DNA from: Gordonia sp. SID5947
GTDB taxonomy: Bacteria; Actinomycetota; Actinomycetes; Mycobacteriales; Mycobacteriaceae
Assembly (NCBI RefSeq): GCF_009862785.1
Contig: NZ_WWHU01000001.1
Coordinates: 62,001-126,000 of the forward strand
Reading direction: 5' to 3'
Length of the DNA: 64,000 bases
The notes under the pieces were generated by a model that saw only the letters and a program-made list of their open reading frames with translations, made no database searches and was not told where the DNA came from. Below, in pieces: positions 17,787 to 26,544 of the stretch. Both the position numbers and the translations under genes were made by a program. Within the stretch, counting starts at the first letter, position 1; the number at the start of each line of letters is the position of its first letter.

Positions 17787-19028
17787 ATGACAACGCCTGC
17801 GAAGACGGCCAAGAACCCCGACAAGGGTTACGTCGCGCTGCTCGGTTGGAGTCTCGGGGCCATCGAGGCCCTCGACCGATTCGACCGTAGATATGTGGTG
17901 GTGGCGCCCGATTGGGCGCACGAATATTGCGCTGAACACGACATTCCGTACGTGCCGTGGAATTTCGAACGCCTGAACGATCGGTCTCTCGAGATCGCCG
18001 AGACCTTGCAGGACATGGGTGTCGACGTCGCGATCCCACTTTTCGAGGAGACCGTCGAGTGGGCGGGGGCCATCAACTCGGTACTGATGAACAAGCCGCG
18101 CCTGTTCGGCCAGGCGATGCTGTTGCGCGACAAGGCGCTGATGAAACGCCGCGCTCAACTCGGCGGTATTCGTGTCGGCATCTTCGAGGAGGCGCACGAC
18201 CGTGACGACGTGGTCCGGTTCCTCCGACGGGTCAACCAGACGCTGCTCAAGCTCGACGGTGACCCCAACGACCCGATCCACCTGAAGGCCTTCGACAAGG
18301 CCGGCTGCCTCGGTCATCGCGTGATCCGGACACCCGACGAGGTCGACACGATTCCCGAAGAAGAATTCCCGGTGCTGATGGAGTCCCACCTCGACGGCTG
18401 GGAGTTCGCGGTGGAGGCGTGGATCCACAACGGGAAGATCAAGTTCCTCAACATCTCCGAGTACGTGACCCTCGGGTACTCGGTGTTCGTCCCCGCCACC
18501 CCGGAGCTCGAGAAATACCGACCCGCGATCACGGCTCAGATCGAGAAGCTGATCAAGACTTTCGAGATCGACTTCGGCTTCGTGCATCCGGAGTACTTCG
18601 TCACCAACGACGGCGAGATGTACTTCGGCGAGGTGGCCTATCGCCCGCCGGGCTTCAAGGTGTTCGAGCTGCTGGAACGCGCCTACGGCTTCAACGCCTA
18701 CCAGGCGCTGGTGCTCTCGTTCGATCCCAAGACCACCGAGGAGGAGATCGACGCGTTCTTCCCTCGGGAAGTGGTGGATGCGAGCGGCGTCGCGGGATGT
18801 TTCGGGGTCTATCCGCGCCGCCGCGTGGTGTCCAACCTGGAAATACCGGACGAGACGGCCGACGACGACTACTACGAGACCAACGATCTCGCAGAGCCGC
18901 TCGAGGAGACCGTCACCAAGCGCACGGCATTCGGCACCCACTGGGGTCTGCTGTACTTCTTCGGTGAGGATCCGTACCGGATGCGGGATCTACTCAAGCG
19001 ACAAGAAGAACTCGATTTCTACGTATGA
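17787..19028 (+). CDS. ATP-grasp domain protein
   Basis: 413 residues. The N-terminal Rossmann-like pre-grasp part holds L-L-G-W-S-L-G-A-I-E-A near residue 20. The ATP-grasp lysine region is H-L-K-A-F-D-K near 170. The metal-binding core is M-E-S-H-L-D-G-W-E-F-A-V-E near 195, and H-P-E-Y-F with F-G-E-V-A-Y-R-P-P-G near 270-290 supplies the Glu and Arg/Pro loop typical of carboxylate-amine ligases. It should activate a carboxylate as acyl-phosphate and join it to an amine or thiol. The substrate is unknown. The next gene starts 55 bases later on the same strand and is probably its partner. Confidence 0.85.
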   Translation: MTTPAKTAKNPDKGYVALLGWSLGAIEALDRFDRRYVVVAPDWAHEYCAEHDIPYVPWNFERLNDRSLEIAETLQDMGVDVAIPLFEETVEWAGAINSVLMNKPRLFGQAMLLRDKALMKRRAQLGGIRVGIFEEAHDRDDVVRFLRRVNQTLLKLDGDPNDPIHLKAFDKAGCLGHRVIRTPDEVDTIPEEEFPVLMESHLDGWEFAVEAWIHNGKIKFLNISEYVTLGYSVFVPATPELEKYRPAITAQIEKLIKTFEIDFGFVHPEYFVTNDGEMYFGEVAYRPPGFKVFELLERAYGFNAYQALVLSFDPKTTEEEIDAFFPREVVDASGVAGCFGVYPRRRVVSNLEIPDETADDDYYETNDLAEPLEETVTKRTAFGTHWGLLYFFGEDPYRMRDLLKRQEELDFYV

Positions 19029-19083
19029 GATCTGCGCGGGGTCGCGATCGCGTGCCCGCTGCGGACCCTGAGGACAGCAAAGG

Positions 19084-21114
19084 GTGCTAGTGCCTTCTTT
19101 GGACGACACGGACTCGGGCCGGGCTCTGGCAACGCGGGTCGAGCAGCTCGATCACGCCACCGCGGCGATGCTCGAGGCGCCGGACTTCGCCAAGGTCGGC
19201 AAGGTGCGCCGGGTTCTCGACGCCCTGCGGCGGGTGCTCACCCAGGACGGCGGATGTGCCGCGGTGCGTGAGCGCGCCGGGGCGTTGGAGAGCGCGGGTG
19301 TCTTTGCCGGGTCCGACTGGGATCAGCCCGACATCCTGGTCCCGGCACTCGCCGGGACCAGCCTGCGCAGCGGTCACACCGACACGGTGATCCTGGAGTC
19401 GACCAGCGAGTTGCGGTTGGTCGCGATTGCCATGGGGGACTACGAGCACCCGGCCATGACGGCCGATGACGCGAGGCGATTCCTGTCGCAGATCTTGGCG
19501 ATGAATCTCGATCTGCTGCTCGCGCCACCGTCGGAGGCCGACCGGGTACGGCAGGGGAGCGCCGCGAAGGTGACCCGTGCGGTGTTCGCCTACGTCGTCG
19601 ATCAGGTGGGATACGACAGCGTCCTCGACGAACTGGTCGAGGAGATCTGGCGAATCCTCCGTCAGCGACCCATCCAGGTCGACCATGTGAAGGCGATGGT
19701 CACGCGGATCGCGATCCATCGCAACGATCCCGACGTCGACCTCGGCACGGCTGCCCAGGGCCTCGACCGCCTGACCACCGCTCTTTTCGGACCGACAGAA
19801 GCCTGCCGGGAGGACCCGGGCATCGAGGTCTATCTGTCGCGGGTGGCGGCGATGGACGCCGAAGGACTCGAGTTCGAGGCCCGTGGATTCGCGCGAGCGA
19901 TGCACGACACCGGCCTCGTCTCCCCGTATCACGCGGCGCTGGCCCGATACCTGGTGGACGACAACGTTTTTCTCCTCCCCGAGGCGCTCGGTCTGTCGGA
20001 GGTCGGTCGCAATTGCCTACTCCGTTACACGGATCTGGTACTCGAGCTGATCACCCGGACCGTCGAACCACAGAACGCGCAATGTCTCTACGGCCTCGCC
20101 TTGTTGTTGGACCGGGGCATCCTGCACCAGCCGCCGGTGGTGCCGTCCCTGTGGCGGCAACTGGCGCTGAAGCTCGCTCCCTCGGTACGAGAGCGTCTGC
20201 ATTCGGCATTCGGTCCGGCGGTGGCCCCCGAATCGTTGCTCCTCGGTGGCCTGCTGTCGATGCTCGGGCAGCCTTTGGGGGTCGGGCAGGGAGACAATCC
20301 GACGTGTCAATCGGCCCGCGCACTCTCGATGTGGGCCTACAACGATCCCGACTATCTGTTGCAGGTGGTGGCGTGGGCGGCCCGCGACGACGAGGTGGTC
20401 GCGCATTTCGAAGGTCAGCGAATCTCCTCGGTCGAGAGCGTCGGGGGTGTCGCGACCGCCGATCCGATCGATCTGGATCCCGTTTCTCTCCTGGTGGTTC
20501 CGCATCTCGACCGCATCTACGCGGAGATGGTCCGGCGGTGTGCCGACCGTCCCGGCGACCCACACCGGTGGGTGAATCCGGAGTTCCACGGGTGGTGGTC
20601 GGCGCGCGGCTTCCGGATCAACGTCGACGTCGCGACCGGCGACCTCATCGCCCTCGAGGACTTCATCCGGCAGTTCTATGCGGCCTATCACCCCGGCTAC
20701 AACGGCAATCAGCCGCTCATCCACCCACAGCCCGCGGGGATCGCGTTCACCGACAGCGCGGCGCGCTACGTCGGCTGGCATGCGATCACGATCCTGCGGG
20801 TCGCGACGGACCCGAACGGCGATATCCGGGTCTACTTCTTCAACCCCAACAACGACAGTGGGCAGGACTGGGGTGACACCGTGGTGGTCGGCACCGCGGG
20901 CAACGGCGAGCGGCCCGGCGAGGGATCGCTGCCATTCGAGCAGTTCGCGTCCCGGCTCTACATCTTCCATGCCGATCCACTCGAGGACGGTGCGATCGAT
21001 GACGTCCCTGCCGACGATGTCGCACGGGTGGTCGGTTACATCGAACGCAGTTGGGGTGCTGATCGGATGGGCGCGCAGGCGGCGGTATCTGCCGGCAATC
21101 CGGAAGGAGCGTGA
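19084..21114 (+). CDS. uncharacterised 676-aa protein with papain-like C/H/N order
   Basis: I do not recognise this family. The first 400 residues are mostly helical and acidic, with no motif I know. Then comes N-P-T-C-Q-S-A-R-A with Cys408 at the start of a helix, G-W-H-A-I-T-I with His566 leading into a strand, and N-P-N-N-D-S-G-Q-D-W-G (587-597) after the next strand. Cys, His, then Asn/Asp in this setting is the order of papain-like and transglutaminase-like peptidases. There is no signal peptide, so it is cytoplasmic. GTG 19084 or GTG 19090 can be the start; AGGG lies six bases before the latter. Position after an ATP-grasp ligase suggests it makes or breaks an amide bond in the same pathway. 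Confidence 0.7.
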   Translation: MLVPSLDDTDSGRALATRVEQLDHATAAMLEAPDFAKVGKVRRVLDALRRVLTQDGGCAAVRERAGALESAGVFAGSDWDQPDILVPALAGTSLRSGHTDTVILESTSELRLVAIAMGDYEHPAMTADDARRFLSQILAMNLDLLLAPPSEADRVRQGSAAKVTRAVFAYVVDQVGYDSVLDELVEEIWRILRQRPIQVDHVKAMVTRIAIHRNDPDVDLGTAAQGLDRLTTALFGPTEACREDPGIEVYLSRVAAMDAEGLEFEARGFARAMHDTGLVSPYHAALARYLVDDNVFLLPEALGLSEVGRNCLLRYTDLVLELITRTVEPQNAQCLYGLALLLDRGILHQPPVVPSLWRQLALKLAPSVRERLHSAFGPAVAPESLLLGGLLSMLGQPLGVGQGDNPTCQSARALSMWAYNDPDYLLQVVAWAARDDEVVAHFEGQRISSVESVGGVATADPIDLDPVSLLVVPHLDRIYAEMVRRCADRPGDPHRWVNPEFHGWWSARGFRINVDVATGDLIALEDFIRQFYAAYHPGYNGNQPLIHPQPAGIAFTDSAARYVGWHAITILRVATDPNGDIRVYFFNPNNDSGQDWGDTVVVGTAGNGERPGEGSLPFEQFASRLYIFHADPLEDGAIDDVPADDVARVVGYIERSWGADRMGAQAAVSAGNPEGA

Positions 21115-21208
21115 CGGCTGCCGCGCGATGGCCGGCATCGATGTGTCGTCCCGGTCCTCTGCGGGTATCTCGGGAGCGACCGGTTGCGGTCGTGAAGGGA
21201 GGCCCTGG

Positions 21209-21865
21209 ATGGGTTATGTCGGAGCAGGGGAGTTCGTCCCGGAGTCGCATGACCTCGCGTCGCTGGCGTCGGCCGCACGGTCTTGTCGAGGCTGCGACCT
21301 CTACCGAGATGCCGACCAGACGGTGTTCGGTGCTGGCTCCGTCGGGTCGACCATCATGTTCGTCGGTGAGCAGCCCGGTGACCAGGAGGATCGCGCGGGT
21401 GAGCCCTTTGTCGGGCCGGCGGGCAAGCTGTTCGATCGTGCGCTCGATGCTGCCGGGATCGACCGCGAACTGACCTATGTCACCAACGCGGTGAAGCACT
21501 TCAAGTTCACCAGGGCCGCGGGCCGCAAACGCCGTATCCATGACAAACCCAAGCACACCGAGGTCGTCGCATGTCGGCCGTGGCTGCTGGCCGAACTCGA
21601 TGCGGTCAGCCCGCGAATCGTCGTCTGTCTCGGCGCGACAGCGGCGCAGGCCCTGCTGGGGCCGGACTTCCGGGTCACTCAGCATCGTGGCGAACGGTTC
21701 AATCTCGCCTCGGATGGCGATGTCGGATCAGGTCATGACGAGGATGTGCTGGCAACGGTACATCCCTCGTCCATCCTGCGCGGGCCCCGAGATCGTCGCG
21801 AGGAGGCGTTCGACGCCTTCGTCGCCGATCTCACCGCGGTCCGCGACCTCGTCGTCGACCGCTGA
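21209..21865 (+). CDS. udgX: UdgX-type uracil-DNA glycosylase (DNA-crosslinking)
   Basis: 218 residues. The [4Fe-4S] cluster cysteines include C26-x2-C29 and C122. Motif A is G-E-Q-P-G-D-Q (53-59), with R-A-G-E-P-F-V-G-P-A-G after it. The R-loop K-R-R-I-H (107-111) is the signature of UdgX; its His (here His111) forms a covalent bond to the abasic sugar in the M. smegmatis enzyme. Motif B is H-P-S-S-I-L-R with His185. ATG 21209 has GGGAGG six bases upstream and matches the known N-terminus. An upstream in-frame ATG at 21128 would add 27 residues and is not favoured. It follows the 676-aa protein by 94 bases. Confidence 0.95.
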   Translation: MGYVGAGEFVPESHDLASLASAARSCRGCDLYRDADQTVFGAGSVGSTIMFVGEQPGDQEDRAGEPFVGPAGKLFDRALDAAGIDRELTYVTNAVKHFKFTRAAGRKRRIHDKPKHTEVVACRPWLLAELDAVSPRIVVCLGATAAQALLGPDFRVTQHRGERFNLASDGDVGSGHDEDVLATVHPSSILRGPRDRREEAFDAFVADLTAVRDLVVDR

Positions 21866-21872
21866 GCGGACG

Positions 21873-23279
21873 TCAGCGTCCGGTCCGGGCCGCCGCCCGC
21901 GTCCACGCCAGATATCCGAGACCGACGCAAGCGAACCAGACCGCGCCGACGACCAGTGCGATCCGTCCGTCCGCATCGAAGAACAGCAAGACGAACACCA
22001 GCGCGAGAAACGCGAGCGCGGCCCAGGTGGTGACCGGGGCACCGGGCACCCGGTAGTCCGACGCGGGCAGCTCTCCACGCGCCACCTTCTTCCGGTAAGC
22101 CATGTGACACACCAGGATCGTTCCCCACACCACGATGATGCCGACCGTCGACACCGAGGTGATGTAGGAGAATGCGTGATCGGGGTCGATCACGTTGACG
22201 ACCACCCCGGCCACCATCACCGCGGCGCTGAGGACGATCCCCGCGAGCGGGACCCGACGCTCGGACAGCCGCGCGAGTTGCGGTGGCGCATCACCGCGCT
22301 GCGCGAGCGAGCGGACCATGCGCCCGGTGGAATAGATGCCGGAGTTGCACGACGACAGCGCAGCGGTCAGCAGGACGAAGTTGACGATCCCGGCCGCGCC
22401 GGGGATCCCGATGTACTCGAAGACCGACACGAACGGGCTCTGCCCCGCGTGGAAGTCGCGCCAGCTCCGCACCGACAGGATCACCACCAGCGAGCCGACG
22501 TAGAAGACACCGATGCGGAACGGCACGGAATTGATGGCCTTGCGCAAGGTCACACGGGGGTTCTGTGCCTCGCCGGCGGTCACGCCGACGAGTTCCACAC
22601 CCACGTAGGCGAACATCACGATCTGCAGGCTCAACAAGGCATTGGTGGATCCGGTCGCGAAGAAGCCGCCGTCGCTCCACAGATTCGTCACCGAGGGCCC
22701 GGTGTCGGGTCCGAGCCCCGAGATCGGCAGCAGCACACCGATACCGACGATGATCATGCCGAGGATCGCGGTCACCTTGATGGCCGAGAACCAGAACTCC
22801 GCCCGACCGAACAATCCCACGGAGATGAGGTTCGCCCCGAACAGGACGATAAGGGCGACCAGGGCTGTCACCCACACCGGGATCGCCGGCCACCAGTAGT
22901 TGACATATTTACCTGCCACGGTGATCTCGGCCATGCAGGTCGTGGTCCACACCGCCCAATAGGTCCAGCCCTGGCTGAAGCCCGCGAACCGCCCGAGGAA
23001 TTCGTCGGCATACTCGCTGATGCCGCCCGAGATGGGTCGGTAGATCAGCAACTCTCCGAGGGCACGCATCACGATGAAGATCGCCAGGCCCGCGAGTGCG
23101 TAAGCGAGGATGAGGGCGGGGCCGGCTTTCTCGATCGCGCCGCCGGAACCGTAGAACAGTCCGGTGCCGATCGCGCCGCCGATCGCGATCATCTGAACCG
23201 TCCGGGTGGTCAGACCCCGCTGATAGCCCTCGTCGCCCGCCGTGGATACCCGGACATCGAGGTCTTCGTTCGCCACCAC
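21873..23279 (-). CDS. amino acid permease (AAT/APC family)
   Basis: 468 residues with 12 membrane segments. The family signature at the first helix is M-I-A-I-G-G-A-I-G-T-G-L-F near residue 30, and E-L-x-I-Y-R-P-I-S-G-G near 75. It belongs to the proton-coupled amino-acid transporter group that includes CycA, AnsP and GabP. The substrate is not clear. GTG 23279 or 23276 starts the gene, with GAGGGAG just upstream. The 261 bases upstream contain two short perfect inverted repeats (23353-23370 and 23490-23504) and no gene. Confidence 0.92.
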   Translation of the reverse strand: MVANEDLDVRVSTAGDEGYQRGLTTRTVQMIAIGGAIGTGLFYGSGGAIEKAGPALILAYALAGLAIFIVMRALGELLIYRPISGGISEYADEFLGRFAGFSQGWTYWAVWTTTCMAEITVAGKYVNYWWPAIPVWVTALVALIVLFGANLISVGLFGRAEFWFSAIKVTAILGMIIVGIGVLLPISGLGPDTGPSVTNLWSDGGFFATGSTNALLSLQIVMFAYVGVELVGVTAGEAQNPRVTLRKAINSVPFRIGVFYVGSLVVILSVRSWRDFHAGQSPFVSVFEYIGIPGAAGIVNFVLLTAALSSCNSGIYSTGRMVRSLAQRGDAPPQLARLSERRVPLAGIVLSAAVMVAGVVVNVIDPDHAFSYITSVSTVGIIVVWGTILVCHMAYRKKVARGELPASDYRVPGAPVTTWAALAFLALVFVLLFFDADGRIALVVGAVWFACVGLGYLAWTRAAARTGR

Positions 23280-23540
23280 ATCGACTCCCTCAGAATTGTG
23301 TGCCGTCAGCGGCCCAATCTAGACGCCCAGATGTGCACCCGATCACGCAGGCATCGCCATTTCGGGCGATACCCCGTCGACTGTCCGATTGTTCCGAATC
23401 AGCAGGCGCCCGTGTCGGATTCGTCCTTTTTGGGTGGAAGGCCGTGATCGTCGGCACGTGCATATGAATGCGGCGTGAGCGGCTCGCCGCGTCAACTATT
23501 GACGTGACACCCCCCCTGACACCGCATTCGTATCAACGAC

Positions 23541-24899
23541 TCACATCCGCGGGGCGCGTCCTCTCGCGAGATCGACGAGAGATCTGATGTCCACGGCCCG
23601 CGCCCGGCGGCGCGCTGCGGCCGCCCGATTGCCGGCCGGGACCAGCAGACGCAGTCCCTTCGGGTGACTGCGGAACCGTAGCGGTGCTGCCAGATCCAGC
23701 GGCTCGCCGTCGATGCCCACGGACGTCTGCTTGCCGTGCGACCGGATCTCGAACGTCTCGGTGGTGAACTCATGCCAGAAGGGACTGGTCTTGCGCAGTC
23801 CGAGTGCGGATCGGGTCATCAGCCGTGCGGCCTCGGATCCCGTCGAGGTCGAGATCGCGATGACCCCGAGCCGGCCGGTGTCCAACGCCCGCCGCCCGGC
23901 GGCGTCCAACGAAGCTGATGCGGTGTAGGGATTGTTCGACACCAGGATGACGAACGACCCGTCGATCTCGTCGCCGTCGGGAGAGGTGAACTGGAGATCG
24001 AACGGCTCGGCGGTGCGTCCCAGCAGGTCGGGCAGCATCGTGGCGACCGTCTGGGCTTTGTCGGCTCGATAGGAACCCTCGCGCACGATCGACGCGTAGA
24101 TGCCCAGCGAGACGTTGTTGACGAACAGCCGGTCGTTGACCGTGGCGTAGTCCACCCGCCGCTCGACGGCATCCCGAAAAGCGAGCAGACTCGCCGTCGG
24201 ATCGGCACGGTCGAGTCCGAGGTCGAGCGCGAAGTGATTGCGTGTGCCGGCGCTGACACACACGAAGGGGAGGTCGTTCTCGACGGCCACCGATGCGACG
24301 CGAGCCTGTGATCCGTCGCCACCCGCCATGCCGAGGCAGTCGGCGCCCCGTGCCACGGCCTCTCGTGCCAGCTGGTCGAGATCATCGTCGGGGCCGAGGA
24401 CGACCGTCTTGACGCCCAGGTCTCTCGCAGCGGCGACGATGCCGAACCGATCGACCTTCCCGCCGCCGGACCTGGGGTTGCAGATCAGCACCGGATGACC
24501 CGGGCGGCGGATTTCCCTGCTCCTATCGAGGGCGTGCAGATCCGGCACCAGCGCGTGCCGGGCGCATGCCGTCGCGACGGTCAGCACGGCAACGGTCGCG
24601 AGGAGTCGCGCCACCGCGGTGGCGGCGTCGGTGAACACCTGTGTCAAGGCGGTGGCAATGACGACCAAGCCCAGCGCGACCGCGACCGCGCCGCCGGTGC
24701 GACGTAGGGCGCGCTCGGTGACGACCCACCACGCGCCGGCGACGGCGACACCGAAACCGAGGAGGCCGATCACGAGGTCGAGTCCCCGGGTGAGCAGGAA
24801 CATGACGACCACCACGGCGAGCACGGCAACGCCGACGAGAGCAATGGTGGCGCTGACACGGCGGTCGAGACCCGGTGTCGGGCCGGCGGCGGATTCCAC
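23541..24899 (-). CDS. membrane-anchored diacylglycerol/sphingosine kinase family protein
   Basis: 452 residues. The N-terminus has about four membrane helices to residue 120. The catalytic domain starts with N-P-R-S-G-G-G-K near 150, then G-G-D-G-S (GGDGT in most members) near 200 and A-G-T-R-N-H-F-A-L-D near 230, the nucleotide-binding motifs. It should phosphorylate a lipid such as diacylglycerol at the membrane. GTG 24899 is the start, 20 bases after the stop of the F420-type gene, so the two form an operon. Confidence 0.9.
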   Translation of the reverse strand: MESAAGPTPGLDRRVSATIALVGVAVLAVVVVMFLLTRGLDLVIGLLGFGVAVAGAWWVVTERALRRTGGAVAVALGLVVIATALTQVFTDAATAVARLLATVAVLTVATACARHALVPDLHALDRSREIRRPGHPVLICNPRSGGGKVDRFGIVAAARDLGVKTVVLGPDDDLDQLAREAVARGADCLGMAGGDGSQARVASVAVENDLPFVCVSAGTRNHFALDLGLDRADPTASLLAFRDAVERRVDYATVNDRLFVNNVSLGIYASIVREGSYRADKAQTVATMLPDLLGRTAEPFDLQFTSPDGDEIDGSFVILVSNNPYTASASLDAAGRRALDTGRLGVIAISTSTGSEAARLMTRSALGLRKTSPFWHEFTTETFEIRSHGKQTSVGIDGEPLDLAAPLRFRSHPKGLRLLVPAGNRAAAARRRARAVDIRSLVDLARGRAPRM

Positions 24900-24919
24900 G
24901 CGTCGGTGTCCCGCCTCGA

Positions 24920-25387
24920 TCAGTGCGGGGTCAGCAGGAAGGTGCGCGCGCCCGCGGTGAAGGCGTTGTGCAGATCGTCGGGATCCGGAGTGCCGTCCGC
25001 GTCGAGTCCGATCTTGTTGAACGACGCGAACTGATGATTGTCGCGGCAGATGATGGCGTAGTGCTCGACGACGCTCGGTTCGTCGGTGAATGCCTCCACA
25101 TCCGCGCTCCGCCGTCGCCCCATGAGACGTATGCCCACCGATTCGCCGGTCCTCAGGTTCTTGCCCCACCCGAACGGTGTGCCGATCAACAACTTCTCGC
25201 CGTGGGGTGTGTAGGCGACCGGGATGGAATAGTGCTTGCCGGACTTTCGCCCGACGACGTAGATGGTGATCAACCGGCGGCCGATGCCGCGGCTGATCAG
25301 TGGTGTGGCCAGCAGGCCACGGACGACGCGATTGGCCACGCCTTGCATCTTCATCGTCTGCGGCCGTTGGGATGTGGGTCCCGTCAC
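24920..25387 (-). CDS. nitroreductase/quinone reductase family (F420-type) protein
   Basis: 155 residues of the deazaflavin-dependent split-barrel family (DUF385, DDN-like). The core segment R-L-I-T-I-Y-V-V-G-R-K-S-G-K near residue 40 and L-L-I-G-T-P-F-G-W near 65 are typical. Members reduce quinones or nitro compounds using F420H2. GTG 25387 follows TAACCT by seven bases. ATG 25354 would give a shorter form. Confidence 0.85.
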   Translation of the reverse strand: MTGPTSQRPQTMKMQGVANRVVRGLLATPLISRGIGRRLITIYVVGRKSGKHYSIPVAYTPHGEKLLIGTPFGWGKNLRTGESVGIRLMGRRRSADVEAFTDEPSVVEHYAIICRDNHQFASFNKIGLDADGTPDPDDLHNAFTAGARTFLLTPH

Positions 25388-25394
25388 CTGACCC

Positions 25395-25400
25395 AGGTTA
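25395..25400 (-). promoter_or_regulatory. -10 element for the F420-type / lipid kinase operon
   Basis: TAACCT on the minus strand, seven bases before GTG 25387, a leaderless arrangement. Confidence 0.45.
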
Positions 25401-25595
25401 CACCCGGTAAGCGGCGCTGTCCCGGAGCTGATTTCGCATCCTGAACACGGCCTTCGTCAGCTTGTCCTGAGGTTTGGGACGGAAGCGATGCCGTTGCCGT
25501 GTTAGTTTCACAAGCGTACGAAGCGAACAAGGTGGATGAGTCGGTCGGAAGTGCGTATACCCGTGAAATCGGACGTCACAGAGAACGCGGGCAGA

Positions 25596-25620
25596 GCCTT
25601 TCCGGTCGCGATCGGAAGGC
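25596..25620 (+). promoter_or_regulatory. hairpin covering the ehuB ribosome binding site
   Basis: GCCTTTCCG, eight bases, then CGGAAGGC: an eight-base-pair stem with one bulged T. The GGAAGG that serves as ribosome binding site for ATG 25628 is the 3' arm of the stem. If the hairpin forms, translation of the transporter operon would be reduced. Confidence 0.45.
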
Positions 25621-25627
25621 TGAGTCG

Positions 25628-26524
25628 ATGACACTCTCGGTGTTGAAGAGGTCTGTGAGTACAAGAGCGGCAAGCATATTCGCGGTTGCCGCCCTGGTGG
25701 CGGGGAGCCTCGCGGCGTGTTCGTCCACCGATTCGGGTGGTGACGGCAACCTGTTGGAATCGCTACGCGAAAAAGGTGCGGTGACTGTGGGTTTCGCCGG
25801 CGAGGCACCGTATTCGTTTGAGGAGAACGGCGAGCTGACCGGCGCGACCGTGGCGCTGCACCGGGAGATCTTCCGCAACCTGGGAATCGATCAGGTCGAG
25901 GGCGTCAACGCGGACTTCGGCGCGTTGATCCCGGGCTTGCAGGCCAACCGCTTCGACGTGGTGAGCGCGGGTATGTCGATTCTTCCCGAGCGCTGCAAGC
26001 AGGCGGCCTTCAGCGATCCCGAGTTCAACTACACGACGGCCCTGATGGTGGGCAAAGGCAATCCCAAGGGACTGACGGACATGCAGTCCGTGGCCGGTAG
26101 TGGGGCGCGGCTCGCCACGATGACCGGTGCGATCGAGTCCGATTACGCGAAGAGCCTGGGCATCTCGAGCATGCAGGTCGCCACTCCCCAGGACGGCATG
26201 GATGCCGTCACCTCCGGGCGTGCGGACGTGTTCGCGCTGACCGGGATCTCGCTCAACTGGATGAAGAAGAACAATCCGGGTGCACCGGTCGACGTCACCC
26301 CGTCGTTCGTCGCCGTCATCGACGGGAAGCCCCAGGTGGGTGCGGGTGGAACCGTCTTCCGCACCGACGACAAGGAACTGCTCGATGCCTACAACGCCGA
26401 GCTCAAGAAGATAACGTCCGACCCGCAGAAGTATCTCTCGATCGTCGGGAAGTTCGGATTCACCGAGAAGGAACTGCCCGATCCGCAGCTGACCACCGCC
26501 GACCTGTGCGCGGGAAACATCTGA
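25628..26524 (+). CDS. ehuB: polar amino acid / ectoine-type ABC transporter binding lipoprotein
   Basis: 298 residues. The signal ends in the lipobox S-L-A-A-C at about residue 33. The solute-binding family 3 fold follows: V-G-F-A-G-E-A-P-Y-S-F near 55, then G-L-Q-A-N-R-F-D-V-V-S-A-G near 105, the stretch that contacts the ligand. Overall it resembles EhuB, the ectoine/hydroxyectoine receptor. Ligand identity is not provable, and no ectoine catabolic genes lie nearby. It is the first gene of a four-gene transporter operon. Confidence 0.85.
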   Translation: MTLSVLKRSVSTRAASIFAVAALVAGSLAACSSTDSGGDGNLLESLREKGAVTVGFAGEAPYSFEENGELTGATVALHREIFRNLGIDQVEGVNADFGALIPGLQANRFDVVSAGMSILPERCKQAAFSDPEFNYTTALMVGKGNPKGLTDMQSVAGSGARLATMTGAIESDYAKSLGISSMQVATPQDGMDAVTSGRADVFALTGISLNWMKKNNPGAPVDVTPSFVAVIDGKPQVGAGGTVFRTDDKELLDAYNAELKKITSDPQKYLSIVGKFGFTEKELPDPQLTTADLCAGNI

Positions 26525-26544
26525 GGATGGTCGAGTAACCGACT

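Noticed and set aside
21128..21208. Longer UdgX N-terminus from ATG 21128
   Set aside because: No ribosome binding site, and the extra residues do not match the known UdgX N-terminus.
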